Shown in pieces: positions 6,879-14,983 of a stretch of 64,000 nt of DNA. The stretch comes from JACVRW01 sp963819635 (GTDB lineage: Bacteria > Actinomycetota > Thermoleophilia > Solirubrobacterales > Thermoleophilaceae), in the NCBI GenBank assembly GCA_963819635.1, contig CAWFWX010000003.1, positions 806,001-870,000 on the forward strand, in the 5' to 3' direction. The first letter of the stretch is position 1; each line of letters begins with the position of its first letter. A program made the position numbers and the translations under genes. The notes under the pieces are model-generated. The model made no database searches and was not told the origin of the DNA. It saw nothing but the letters and a program-made list of their open reading frames with translations.

Positions 6879-8237
6879 GTGCAAGCTGGCCCGGTGGAGC
6901 CCCGTTTATCTGGAGGCTTGCCAGCAACCAACGCAACCCGCACCTACGCTCCACCCGCTGAGGCGACACGGCACTTCAGGGAGGGCCGGCCCCAGGAGGC
7001 GATCGCCGCGTGCTACGAGCGCCTGGCCGAGGCGCCGGACGACGTGGGCGCGCTTCAGCTACTGGCCGGCGTGTTCCTCCATGAAGGGCAGGGCGCGGTC
7101 GCCGCGCTGCTTCTCGAGCAGGCGCTGAAGAGCGCGCCCGACGACCCGTCGCTGCGCGCAAGGCTTGGCACCGCACTCGCCAGCGAGGGGAGCGTGGACG
7201 CCGCCGTGGCCGCGTACAAAGGGGCGCTGGCGGAGCATCCGGGCACGGTGGAGGCGCACCTGGGCATGCTCGAGCTGGGCCGTTCGAGTGAGCTGGAACA
7301 GGTTCTCGCAGTCGCGGCGGAGGCCGATCCCACCCACCCCTCGCCGCCGTTTGGCATGGCGAACCTGCTGCTCGACCGAGGAGAGCACGACGACGCCGCG
7401 GACCACTATCGACGCGCCGTCGAGCTCGACCCGACGTTTCGGAACCTGCACGTCAAGCTGGGGACCCGCCTCGCGTTGACGAGGCAGGAGGAGCGAGCGG
7501 CGCGCGTGTACCGCTGGGGTCTGGCGCTGAACCCAGACGACCCGGAACTGCACCACATGGTGCGAGCGCTCGACGGCGATGCGTCGGAGACGCGGGCCTC
7601 AGACGACTATGTGGCGAGTCACTTCGACGCATTCGCCGACAGGTTCGAAGAGCAGCTCGTCGGCCAGCTCGAGTACCGGCCTCAGAGCATTGTGGACGCC
7701 CTCCGCGGCTGTCTCGATGACCCGGCGAGCGAAGAGCTCGCCGTCCTGGATGCCGGCTGCGGGACCGGACTTTGCGGGCCCTTGCTGCGGCCGTTCGCCC
7801 GTCGTCTCGTGGGCGTGGACCTGTCTGCCGGCATGCTCGAGCACGCCGCTGCCTCCGAGGTGTACGACGAGCTTCGCGTCGCGGAACTCGTGAGTGCGCT
7901 CGCCGAGGAGCCGGCAAGCTACGACGTGATCGTCGCGGCGGATGTGTTGATCTACTTCGGGTCGCTGGAAGCGATGTTCGAGGCGGCCGCCTCCGCCCTT
8001 CGCCCGGGAGGGCTGCTCGCGGTGAGTGCGGAGCGCCACGACGGCGAGGGATGGACGCTCAGCCCGAACGGCCGCTATGCGCACAGCGAGGGGTACCTCC
8101 GCGCGACGTCGGCGGCGGCGGGCCTGGCGGTACGAGACCTGAGCGAGTGGGTCTGCAGGCTGGAAATGGGCGTGCCGGTGGACGCGTACATCGCGGTGCT
8201 AGAGCGTCCGTTCGTACCACTCCCAGGCCGCTCGTAA
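6879..8237 (+). CDS. TPR-repeat protein with C-terminal SAM methyltransferase domain
   Basis: 452 residues. The N-terminal half holds about six tetratricopeptide repeats, for example EATRHFREGRPQEAIAACYE and DDAADHYRRAVELDPTFRNL. The C-terminal half is a class I methyltransferase: motif I VLDAGCGTGLCG, the acidic VGVDLSAGML, then VIVAADVLIYFG and LRPGGLLAVS. This TPR-methyltransferase fusion is common in bacteria, and its substrate is usually unknown. The start is uncertain between GTG at 6879 and later GTG/TTG codons before the first repeat. Its end overlaps the convergent epimerase by 39 bases. Confidence 0.82.
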   Translation: MQAGPVEPRLSGGLPATNATRTYAPPAEATRHFREGRPQEAIAACYERLAEAPDDVGALQLLAGVFLHEGQGAVAALLLEQALKSAPDDPSLRARLGTALASEGSVDAAVAAYKGALAEHPGTVEAHLGMLELGRSSELEQVLAVAAEADPTHPSPPFGMANLLLDRGEHDDAADHYRRAVELDPTFRNLHVKLGTRLALTRQEERAARVYRWGLALNPDDPELHHMVRALDGDASETRASDDYVASHFDAFADRFEEQLVGQLEYRPQSIVDALRGCLDDPASEELAVLDAGCGTGLCGPLLRPFARRLVGVDLSAGMLEHAAASEVYDELRVAELVSALAEEPASYDVIVAADVLIYFGSLEAMFEAAASALRPGGLLAVSAERHDGEGWTLSPNGRYAHSEGYLRATSAAAGLAVRDLSEWVCRLEMGVPVDAYIAVLERPFVPLPGRS

Positions 8238-9140
8238 ACCGCTGTCGAGATCCCGCTTCGCTGACCAGCCGAGCTCGGTGCGAATCGCCGTCGAGTCGAG
8301 CCACTGGCGGTCGATCTCACCGTGGGGCACACCCTCGCCCTGGACGTCGGGCTCCACGTCGCGGCCCGAGATCTCGATCAGGCGCTCCACGATCTCGAGC
8401 ACGGAATGGGGCTCGCCGGAGCCCGCGTTCCAGGCGCGACCATGGTGCGCCGGGTTGTCCAGCGAGTCGGCCACCGCCAGGTACGCGTCGGCCGCGTCCT
8501 CCACGTAGATGTAGTCGCGTTCCGGCGTCCCGTCTGAGCGAATCACGGGACGCTCGCCACGGAGGAGCGCCCGCGCGGTGTCCGGGATCAGGCGCGCCCA
8601 GTTGACGTCGCCGGGTCCATACACATTGGCGAGCCGGGTGACGGCGACGGGCAGTCCGTAGGTCGTCGCATACGACCTGGCGATCATGTCGGTCGCGGCC
8701 TTCGAGACGTCATACGGATATGACGCCCGGAGTGGAAAATCCTCACGGTACGGCAACTCCTCGTGCGCTCCGTAGGCCTTGTCAGACGACGCGACGACAA
8801 CCTGCACGCTCGGGTCGTGGCGGCGCACCGCTTCGAGCAGCATGTACGTACCGCGGACATTGGTCTCCCAGGTCGGAAGCGGATCCCGGTTCGCCTCGCC
8901 CACCTGCGTCTGGGCAGCCAGGTGAAAGACGGTGCGCGGGCGGTGCTCGGCGAGGACGTCGTCCAGCGAGGTGAGATCGCCCTCCGCCAGCGTGCAGCGC
9001 TCGCGAATGCCCTCGGTGTCGAAGCGCGATCCCGCGAGGTCGGAGCGGCTGAGCGCCACCACGGACTCGCCGCGGTCAAGGAGGGCCTCGACGAGCGCGC
9101 AGCCGATGAGGCCCTGCGCCCCCGTTACGAAGGTGGTCAG
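8199..9140 (-). CDS. NAD-dependent sugar-nucleotide epimerase/dehydratase (extended SDR)
   Basis: About 313 residues. The Rossmann motif TGAQGLIG lies at the extreme N-terminus, and the catalytic YxxxK is in SYPYDVSKAATD. The ASSDKAYG and WARLIPDTARALLRGE segments resemble CDP-glucose or GDP-mannose 4,6-dehydratases. The start is odd: the only codon close to the Rossmann strand is a CTG that overlaps the TGA of the MoaD-like gene (CTGA), so it may depend on translational coupling. The open frame continues far upstream through the MoaD and threonine synthase genes, but that part is a shadow. Likely a sugar nucleotide supplier. Confidence 0.82.
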   Translation of the reverse strand: MTTFVTGAQGLIGCALVEALLDRGESVVALSRSDLAGSRFDTEGIRERCTLAEGDLTSLDDVLAEHRPRTVFHLAAQTQVGEANRDPLPTWETNVRGTYMLLEAVRRHDPSVQVVVASSDKAYGAHEELPYREDFPLRASYPYDVSKAATDMIARSYATTYGLPVAVTRLANVYGPGDVNWARLIPDTARALLRGERPVIRSDGTPERDYIYVEDAADAYLAVADSLDNPAHHGRAWNAGSGEPHSVLEIVERLIEISGRDVEPDVQGEGVPHGEIDRQWLDSTAIRTELGWSAKRDLDSGLRAAWEWYERTL

Positions 9141-9415
9141 CGCCCGCCGGCCACGGCCGGGAGGATCGTGACCTCGTCGCCGTCCTCGACCGGCGTGTCG
9201 AGCCCGTCGAGGAAGCGGATGTCCTCGCCACCCACGTACACGTTCACGAAGCGGCGCAGGTCGCCATCCACGGCGATCCGCTCGCGCAGCCCGTCGTAGC
9301 GCTCGTAGAGCCCGTCCAGGACGTCGCCGACGGTGGTCACTCCGTCGACGGTGGTCTCTCCGTCGCCGCCCGTGACGCTCCGCAGCTGGGTTGGGATCTT
9401 CACCGTCACCGCCAT
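9137..9415 (-). CDS. MoaD/ThiS-family sulfur-carrier-like protein
   Basis: 92 residues with the beta-grasp ubiquitin-like pattern: TVKIPTQLRSVTGG, a helix VGDVLDGLYERYDGLRERI, the strand VNVYVGGEDI and the terminal VEDGDEVTILPAVAGG. Carriers of this type (MoaD, ThiS, CysO) are adenylated and thiocarboxylated on a C-terminal Gly-Gly. Here one Arg follows the GG, so activation would need a protease, as in carriers that carry an extra C-terminal residue. It sits 12 bases downstream of threonine synthase behind a SAM riboswitch, which hints at sulfur amino-acid synthesis rather than molybdopterin. Confidence 0.82.
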   Translation of the reverse strand: MAVTVKIPTQLRSVTGGDGETTVDGVTTVGDVLDGLYERYDGLRERIAVDGDLRRFVNVYVGGEDIRFLDGLDTPVEDGDEVTILPAVAGGR

Positions 9416-9427
9416 CGGACCGGCAGA

Positions 9428-10663
9428 TTACACAGCGCCGACGGCGTCTCCGGCCAGCGAATTCTCGAACGAATCGAGCGTCGCGTCGATCTCGTGCGTG
9501 GTGAACGTGCCGCGCACCGCGTCGAGCGTCTTCAGGCCGTCGCCGGTGATCACGACGACCACCCGGTCGTCCGGCCCGAGGTCCCCGCGCTCGGCGACCT
9601 TGCGCAGCACGGCGGTGGTCACCCCGCCCGCCGTCTCCGTGAAGATCCCCGTGGTCTGCGCCAGCAGCGCGATGCCCTCGCGGATCTCGTCGTCCGTCAC
9701 CGAGTCGATCGAGCCCTCGGAGCTCCGCGCCAGGTCCAGCGCGTAGGGCCCGTCGGCCGGGTTCCCGATGGCCAGCGACTTGGCGATCGTGTCCGGCTTG
9801 ACGGGGCGGCACACGTCCTGGCCGTCCTCGTAGGCGCGCGCCACGGGCGAGCAGCCCTCGGCCTGGGCGCCGTGGAATGCGGGCAGCGAGCCGGACAGGA
9901 GCCCCACGTCGAGCCACTCCTGGAAGCCGCGCGCGATCTTCGTGAACAGCGAGCCGGAGGCGATCGGCGCCACGATGTGGTCCGGCAGCTCGAAGCCGAG
10001 CTGCTCGGCGATCTCGAAGGCGATCGTCTTCGAGCCCTGCGAGTAGTACGGCCGCAGGTTCACGTTCACGAACGCCCAGTCGCGCTCGCCCGAGAGCTCC
10101 GTGCAGAGCCGGTTCACGTCGTCGTAGGTGCCGCGCACGGCCACGAGGTGCGTCCCGTAGACGCCCGTGGCGAGCACCTTCTGCTCCTCGAGGTCGGACG
10201 GGATGAACACGTACGACTCGAGCCCGGCGGCCGCCGAGTGCGCCGCCACCGCGTTCGCCAGGTTGCCAGTGGAGGCACAGGCCACCACCTCGTAGCCAAG
10301 CTCGCGTGCCTTGGCCAGCGCCACCGCCACCACTCGGTCCTTGAAGGAGTGGGTCGGGTTCGCGGTGTCGTTCTTCACGAACACCTCCCCCACGCCCAGC
10401 GCCTCGGCGAGCCGCGGCGCCCTCTGGAGCGGCGTCAGGCCGACCGGCAGCCCGGCGGCCGGCGGCCCCGAGAACGGCAGGAAGTCGGCGTAGCGCCAGA
10501 TCGTCTGCGGGCCGGCCTGGATCTTCCGCTTCGCCTCCGCGGCGTCGACGCCGCTGTGGTCGTAGGCGACCTCGAGCGGCCCGAAGCAGTGCTCGCAGAC
10601 GTAGCGGGCGTCGAGCGGGTAGGTCGCGTCACATTCCTTGCACTGCAGCGCCTGGACAGGCAT
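9428..10663 (-). CDS. thrC: Threonine synthase, PLP-dependent
   Basis: 411 residues. An N-terminal zinc ribbon (Cys8, Cys11, Cys23, Cys26) precedes the fold-type II PLP domain. The PLP lysine is Lys108 in PTHSFKDR, with a phosphate loop near ACASTGNLANAVAAH and a C-terminal TETAGGVTTAVL segment. The family converts O-phosphohomoserine to threonine. It is the first gene after a SAM-I riboswitch and is followed closely by the MoaD-like carrier. Because S-box elements normally control methionine genes, a role at the threonine/methionine branch point, or a related beta/gamma-replacement reaction, should be kept open. Confidence 0.9.
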   Translation of the reverse strand: MPVQALQCKECDATYPLDARYVCEHCFGPLEVAYDHSGVDAAEAKRKIQAGPQTIWRYADFLPFSGPPAAGLPVGLTPLQRAPRLAEALGVGEVFVKNDTANPTHSFKDRVVAVALAKARELGYEVVACASTGNLANAVAAHSAAAGLESYVFIPSDLEEQKVLATGVYGTHLVAVRGTYDDVNRLCTELSGERDWAFVNVNLRPYYSQGSKTIAFEIAEQLGFELPDHIVAPIASGSLFTKIARGFQEWLDVGLLSGSLPAFHGAQAEGCSPVARAYEDGQDVCRPVKPDTIAKSLAIGNPADGPYALDLARSSEGSIDSVTDDEIREGIALLAQTTGIFTETAGGVTTAVLRKVAERGDLGPDDRVVVVITGDGLKTLDAVRGTFTTHEIDATLDSFENSLAGDAVGAV

Positions 10664-10672
10664 TTGAAGCCC

Positions 10673-10688
10673 CTTTCAACGTTGAAAG
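10673..10688. promoter_or_regulatory. 16-base perfect palindrome CTTTCAACGTTGAAAG before the thrC ribosome binding site
   Basis: A perfect, spacer-free dyad whose right arm in the transcript runs into the AAAGGGG Shine-Dalgarno of thrC. It overlaps the tail of the riboswitch terminator hairpin. It may be a protein operator or a small RNA hairpin affecting translation; the AT-rich content is unusual for this DNA. Confidence 0.45.
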
Positions 10689-10714
10689 CCTCCGCCGGTG
10701 CTGTGACGGAGGCC
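10688..10714 (-). terminator. Riboswitch expression platform: intrinsic terminator hairpin
   Basis: In the thrC leader transcript GCCTCCG pairs with CGGAGGC around a 12-base loop and is followed by TTTC. It lies about 16 bases beyond the aptamer, the normal place for an S-box transcription terminator. The U tract is short, as is usual in high-GC genomes. Confidence 0.65.
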
Positions 10715-10729
10715 TTGTCCAGGCGCCCT

Positions 10730-10830
10730 GTCACATCTCGATGGAATTGGCACCTTTCCCCGCGGACAGGTGTCCGCTGAGTGGTTGCCGGGGTTTCACA
10801 GGGCCATGTCCCTCCACCCCTCTCGATGCA
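10730..10830 (-). promoter_or_regulatory. SAM-I (S-box) riboswitch upstream of threonine synthase
   Basis: The leader carries the S-box core in order: P1 strand CATC with GAGAGG, GGAGGGA then GGCCC, GUGAAACCC and GGCAACC. P3 pairs CGGACA with TGTCCG, followed by AAAGGUGCCAAUUCC and the closing GAUG of P1. These are the conserved k-turn, J1/2, P2 and J3/4 elements that bind S-adenosylmethionine. The terminator just downstream implies that high SAM shuts off thrC and the MoaD-like gene. Placement in front of thrC is atypical, since most S-boxes precede methionine genes. Confidence 0.93.
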
Positions 10831-10913
10831 ACGGCTATGTGAGCGGCGGAGGATACCAGCCCCCGCCGGTAGAATCAGTCAGGTGAACGTGCTGGACGAC
10901 CCCCTCAGACCCG

Positions 10914-11921
10914 ATGCCGAGCCTGCCGAAGCCACGTCTCAGGCGCTCCGCGCGCGCGCGGGTCGATTCCGCACGTCTAGAGGCCACTGAGCCTCGCGTC
11001 GAGGAGGTCAGCCTCGGCGACCTCCGCTGGATCAACATCGAGCGGCCGGGGCCCGCTGAGCGTGCCTGGCTCGAGGAGCACTTCGAGTTCCACCCGCTCG
11101 ACTACGAGGACGTCCTCTCGCGCAACCAGCGCCCCAAGATCGACGAGTACGACGACTACCTCTTCATCGTCCTGTACTTCCCCGTCTTCGACAAGACGGT
11201 CGGCCGGCTGAACGCCGCCGAGCTCGACATCTTCATCGGGCCGGACTTCATCATCACGCTCCCCAACACGCCGATCCCGCCGGTCGAGTACCTCTTCGAG
11301 CGCTGCCGCTCGTATCACGAGGTGCGCGAGAGCCTGTTCTCCAAGGGCAGCGGCTACCTGCTCTACAAGATCGTCGACGACTCGTTCGACTACTGCTTCC
11401 CGATGCTCCGCAAGATCGGGAACAAGCTCGAGCGGCTCGAGGAGGACATCTTCGAGGGCCGCTCCGAGGAGGTCGTGCGCGACATCTCGAACTCGAAGCA
11501 GGAGATCATCAACTTCCGCAAGGTGATCCGGCCGCAGCGCGCGGTGCTGCGCGACCTCGAGCGGACGAAGCAGCGCTACATGGCCGAGGACATGGAGGTC
11601 TACTTCGACGACATCGTCGACGCCTCCGAGCGCATCTGGGACATGCTCGAGAACTACAAGGAAGTGATCGAGGCGCTCGAGGACACGAACGAGTCGGTGC
11701 TCTCCCACCGGGTGAACGAGGTGCTGCGGGTGCTCACCGCGTTCAGCGTGATCATCCTGCCGCTGACCCTGCTGGCGAGCATCTTCGGGATGAACGTCGG
11801 CCTGCCCGGTGGCGGCGATCCCGGCGGCGGCGCCTCGCTCAGCTTCTGGGTGATCGTCGGCGTGATGGTCGGCGTGCTCGTGGCGATGGTCGGGTACTTC
11901 CGCAAGCGCGGGTTCCTGTAG
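10914..11921 (+). CDS. corA: CorA-family magnesium/divalent cation transporter
   Basis: About 335 residues. A long soluble N-terminal domain (WINIERPGPAERAWLEEHF, then DYEDVLSRNQRPKIDEYDDY) is followed by the helical stalk. Two C-terminal membrane helices follow, VLTAFSVIILPLTLLASIFG with the selectivity motif GMN, then FWVIVGVMVGVLVAMVGYF. CorA forms pentameric Mg2+ or Co2+ channels. The extreme N-terminus is Arg-rich and lacks a clear Shine-Dalgarno, so the start is uncertain; a GTG at 10883 opens another frame nearby. It diverges from the riboswitch region. Confidence 0.9.
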   Translation: MPSLPKPRLRRSARARVDSARLEATEPRVEEVSLGDLRWINIERPGPAERAWLEEHFEFHPLDYEDVLSRNQRPKIDEYDDYLFIVLYFPVFDKTVGRLNAAELDIFIGPDFIITLPNTPIPPVEYLFERCRSYHEVRESLFSKGSGYLLYKIVDDSFDYCFPMLRKIGNKLERLEEDIFEGRSEEVVRDISNSKQEIINFRKVIRPQRAVLRDLERTKQRYMAEDMEVYFDDIVDASERIWDMLENYKEVIEALEDTNESVLSHRVNEVLRVLTAFSVIILPLTLLASIFGMNVGLPGGGDPGGGASLSFWVIVGVMVGVLVAMVGYFRKRGFL

Positions 11922-11931
11922 AACCCATCGG

Positions 11932-13302
11932 GTGACAGACCCCTCCATCTTCAAGGCCTACGACGTCCGCGGCACCTACCCGGAGCAGATGGACGAGGCA
12001 CTTGCATACCGCATCGGGCGCGCCTTCCCGCGCGTGCTCTCGCAGCTCCAGGACGTACCGGTCGACCAGCTGAGGGTCGCGGTCGGGCGCGACATGCGCC
12101 TGTCCGCGCCGTCGATGGCCGAGCAGTACGCGCGCGGCATCGTGGACGAGGGGGCGAACGTGCTCGACATCGGCATGGTCGGCACCGAGATGCTCTATTG
12201 GACGGTCGGCGCCCGCGAGCTCGACGGCGGCCTCATGTGCACGGCCTCCCACAACCCGAAGGCCTACACGGGCGCGAAGCTGGTCAAGCGGGGCGCGCTG
12301 GCGCTGTCGGGCGACTCCGGCATCCCCGAGGTGCGCCAGCTCGTCATGGACGGCGAGCCCGGCTCGCCGGTGGACCAGCCCGGGGAGCTCACGACAGAGG
12401 ACATCGGCGACGAGTTCCGCGAGGCGGCGCTCGGCTACATCGACCCGAAGGCCATCAAGCCCATGAAGGTGATGCTGGACGGGGCGAACGGGATGGCCGG
12501 GCAGATGGTCGGCCCGATCCTCGACCGCTTCCCGCTGGACCAGCAGCCGTTCTACTGGGAGCCGAACGGCGAGTTCCCGGACCACGAGCCGAACCCGATG
12601 ATCGAGAAGAACCGGCGCTTCATCATCGACAAGGTCAGGGAGACGGGCGCGAACCTCGGGATCGCCTGGGACGGCGACGCCGACCGCTGCTTCTTCATCG
12701 ACGACACCGGCGAGTTCGTGGCCGGCGACTTCCTGACGGTGCTGCTCGCCGAGTCGATCCTGCGAAAGGATCAGGGCGCGGCGATCCTCTACGACGTTCG
12801 CGCCTCACGCGCGGTCCCGGACACGGTCGAGCGGGCGGGCGGGCATCCGTACATCAACCGCGTGGGCCACGCGTTCTTCAAGACGCGCATGCGCGAGCTC
12901 GGCGCCGCGTTCGGCGGCGAGGTGTCCGGCCACTACTACTTCCACGACTTCTACTGCGCCGACTCCGGGACGCTCCCGGCTCTCCTCATCCTCGAGCGGC
13001 TGTCGGTTGAGGACAAGAAGCTGTCCGAGCTCCTCGAGCCGCTCAGGTCCAAGTACTTCATCTCCGGCGAGATCAACTCGGAGGTCGAGGACCAGGAGGG
13101 CAAGATGCAGGAGATCAGGGAGCGCTACTGGGACGGGCGGCTGACGGAGCTCGACGGGATCTCGATCGACTACGACGACTGGCACTTCAACGTGCGCCCG
13201 TCGAACACCGAGCCGCTGCTGCGCCTGAACCTCGAGTCGCTGGTTTCCCCGGAGCACATGGAGGAGAAGCGCGACGAGGTGCTCGGGCTGATCACCGCGT
13301 GA
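11932..13302 (+). CDS. Phosphomannomutase/phosphoglucomutase
   Basis: 456 residues of the alpha-D-phosphohexomutase family. It opens IFKAYDVRGTYP. The phosphoserine loop is TASHNPK with Ser106, and the metal loop is DGDADR (residues 247-252). The sugar-binding GGEVSGHYYF and the phosphate-binding RPSNTEPLLRL near the C-terminus are intact. It interconverts hexose 1- and 6-phosphates for GDP-mannose or UDP-glucose synthesis, and so links to the polysaccharide genes in this window. GTG start at 11932. Its TGA overlaps the GTG of the next gene, indicating an operon with the MBL hydrolase. Confidence 0.92.
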   Translation: MTDPSIFKAYDVRGTYPEQMDEALAYRIGRAFPRVLSQLQDVPVDQLRVAVGRDMRLSAPSMAEQYARGIVDEGANVLDIGMVGTEMLYWTVGARELDGGLMCTASHNPKAYTGAKLVKRGALALSGDSGIPEVRQLVMDGEPGSPVDQPGELTTEDIGDEFREAALGYIDPKAIKPMKVMLDGANGMAGQMVGPILDRFPLDQQPFYWEPNGEFPDHEPNPMIEKNRRFIIDKVRETGANLGIAWDGDADRCFFIDDTGEFVAGDFLTVLLAESILRKDQGAAILYDVRASRAVPDTVERAGGHPYINRVGHAFFKTRMRELGAAFGGEVSGHYYFHDFYCADSGTLPALLILERLSVEDKKLSELLEPLRSKYFISGEINSEVEDQEGKMQEIRERYWDGRLTELDGISIDYDDWHFNVRPSNTEPLLRLNLESLVSPEHMEEKRDEVLGLITA

Positions 13303-14264
13303 CCCACGGGATCCACCGGATCCCGATCCCGACGCCCTTCGCGGTCGGGCGGGTGAACGTCTACCTGATCGAGGACGACCCGCTCACGCTCGTCGACACG
13401 GGCCCGAACTCCGCCACCTCCTTCGACGAGCTCACGACCGGCCTGGCCGCTCTGGGCCACGCGCTCGAGGACGTCCAGCTCGTGGTCGTGACCCATCAGC
13501 ACATCGATCATCTCGGACTGGTGTCGATCGTCGCGCAGCGCTCGGGCGCCGAGGTGGCCGCGATCGACGTGGCCGTTCCCTACGTGGAGAACTACTCGCA
13601 GGAGGCGCAGAAGGACGACGAGTTCGCGCGCTCGGTGATGCTGCGCAACGGCATCCCGCAGGACGTGGTCAGCGCTCTGAGCGCGGTATCGCAGGCCTTC
13701 CGAGCGTGGGGCTCGAGCGCCGGCGTCACCCGTGTCCTGCACGACGGCGAGGAGATGAGCTTCCGCGACCGCACGCTCCACGTCCACCATCGGCCCGGCC
13801 ACAGCCCGACCGACACGGTCTTCCACGACCGCGAGCGCCGCATCCTGATTGCCGCGGACCACCTGCTCGGACACATTTCGTCGAACCCGCTGATCACCCG
13901 CCCCACGGACGGCTCCGATGAGCGCCCCCAGGCGCTCGTGAACTACCTGCGCTCACTCGAGGCAACTCGCGCGATGGACGTCGATCTGGTCCTCCCCGGC
14001 CACGGCGACCCGATCACCGACCATCGCACCCTGATCGACCAGCGCTTCACCCTCCACCGCAGGCGCGCCGAGAAGATTCGATTGCTCGTGGCCGAGCGGC
14101 CACGGAGCGCCTACGAGCTCGCGCAGTCGCTGTGGGGCAACATCGCCGTGACGCAGGCCTACCTGACGCTGTCCGAGGTGCTCGGGCACATCGACCTGCT
14201 GAAGAACGACGGCCTCGTCCGGGAGGTCGAGCGCGACTCGGTGAGCGTCTTCGAGGCGACCTGA
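13299..14264 (+). CDS. Metallo-beta-lactamase-fold hydrolase
   Basis: 321 residues. The zinc motif is HQHIDH (residues 66-71), with further ligands in HHRPGHSPTDTV, IAADHLLG and LVLPGHGDPI. The C-terminal roughly 70 residues form a small winged-helix-like domain (RPRSAYELAQSLWG ... VLGHIDLLKNDGLV), as in MBL proteins of the glyoxalase II/LACTB2 group. The substrate cannot be deduced. It overlaps the phosphohexomutase by 4 bases (GTGA), so the two genes are translationally coupled. Confidence 0.88.
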   Translation: MTHGIHRIPIPTPFAVGRVNVYLIEDDPLTLVDTGPNSATSFDELTTGLAALGHALEDVQLVVVTHQHIDHLGLVSIVAQRSGAEVAAIDVAVPYVENYSQEAQKDDEFARSVMLRNGIPQDVVSALSAVSQAFRAWGSSAGVTRVLHDGEEMSFRDRTLHVHHRPGHSPTDTVFHDRERRILIAADHLLGHISSNPLITRPTDGSDERPQALVNYLRSLEATRAMDVDLVLPGHGDPITDHRTLIDQRFTLHRRRAEKIRLLVAERPRSAYELAQSLWGNIAVTQAYLTLSEVLGHIDLLKNDGLVREVERDSVSVFEAT

Positions 14265-14292
14265 GCGGTATTGCCGCGCGTTACGTCCGCGC

Positions 14293-14892
14293 TCAGCGCA
14301 GCGCGGCGTGCTGGCGGGCGACCGCGGCCTCGGCGTCCATCACGGCCCGCCGCTGCCGATCGAACCGCTCCTGGTCCACGTTTGCGCTCGCCACCGCCAG
14401 CCCTCCATAGGCGCGCTCGGCGCTCCGTAGCGCACCAGCCAGGCCGGCCAGGTCGTCCGTGTGGAGGCGCTCGATTCGCCTGGCGGCGTCGGCGTAGGCG
14501 GCTTCGAGCTGGCGCGCGGCCACGGCTTGGGCGTCCGCGGTCTTGGCGCGCGCGAGCCGCGCTCGCGCCGCGTGGCGGGTCTGGGTGAGGCGCTCGAAGG
14601 TAGGTCCAGCGAGCTCCGCCGGATTGGTCGCGGGGGCCGGAGCGGCGTCGCGCCGTCCGGGCGCTGCGCGTTCTCCGTCCGCGGCGGCACGCTGCGTCGC
14701 CGCCACCGGGAAGTCGCGTTGACCGAGCGCGGGCGCGTCCTTCCCGGCACCGCCGAAGCCGCCGAGGGCTACAAGAGTGGCACCGACCGCGACGATCGTG
14801 ACGACCGCAACCACGAGCAGCCTGTCTCGGGCCAGTGGCTTGCCGATAAGCCACCGCGCCCGCATCTCCGTCGGAAAGCTACCCATAGGCAT
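14293..14892 (-). CDS. Single-pass membrane protein of unknown function
   Basis: 199 residues. A short basic cytoplasmic N-terminus is followed by one membrane segment (LLVVAVVTIVAVGATLVALG, about residues 25-44). An Ala/Arg-rich extracytoplasmic region follows, the second half of which looks like a helical hairpin or coiled coil (FERLTQTRHAARARLARAKT onwards). No family is recognised. It is divergent from the lasso cyclase gene, with a 91-base region between them that should hold both promoters. It is not a recognised lasso component. Confidence 0.6.
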   Translation of the reverse strand: MPMGSFPTEMRARWLIGKPLARDRLLVVAVVTIVAVGATLVALGGFGGAGKDAPALGQRDFPVAATQRAAADGERAAPGRRDAAPAPATNPAELAGPTFERLTQTRHAARARLARAKTADAQAVAARQLEAAYADAARRIERLHTDDLAGLAGALRSAERAYGGLAVASANVDQERFDRQRRAVMDAEAAVARQHAALR

Positions 14893-14946
14893 TCCTCAAT
14901 GAACGAATACGGAGAGGTGCGGCTTTCGGCGGCCCATCGGCGGCGG

Positions 14947-14963
14947 GGCGCGCATTTCGCGCC
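14947..14963. promoter_or_regulatory. Hairpin GGCGCG-CATTT-CGCGCC upstream of the first lasso cyclase
   Basis: A perfect 6-base stem with a 5-base loop, extendable with a G-U pair, ends 20 bases before the cyclase start and just before a GGAG ribosome binding site. It has no T tract. It could modulate translation or bind a protein; the role is unknown. Confidence 0.3.
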
Positions 14964-14983
14964 TCCGGAGACGTTCCTCGGTT

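Noticed and set aside
9141..9917. N-terminal extension of the epimerase frame through the MoaD and threonine synthase genes
   Set aside because: The extension is Arg/Gly-rich shadow sequence over two well-supported genes, and the Rossmann fold begins right after the MoaD stop.
14293..14892. Possible missing B1 or B2 gene of lasso locus 1
   Set aside because: It is a single-pass membrane protein with an Ala/Arg-rich helical tail and shows neither the PqqD fold pattern nor a Cys-His-Asp protease triad.
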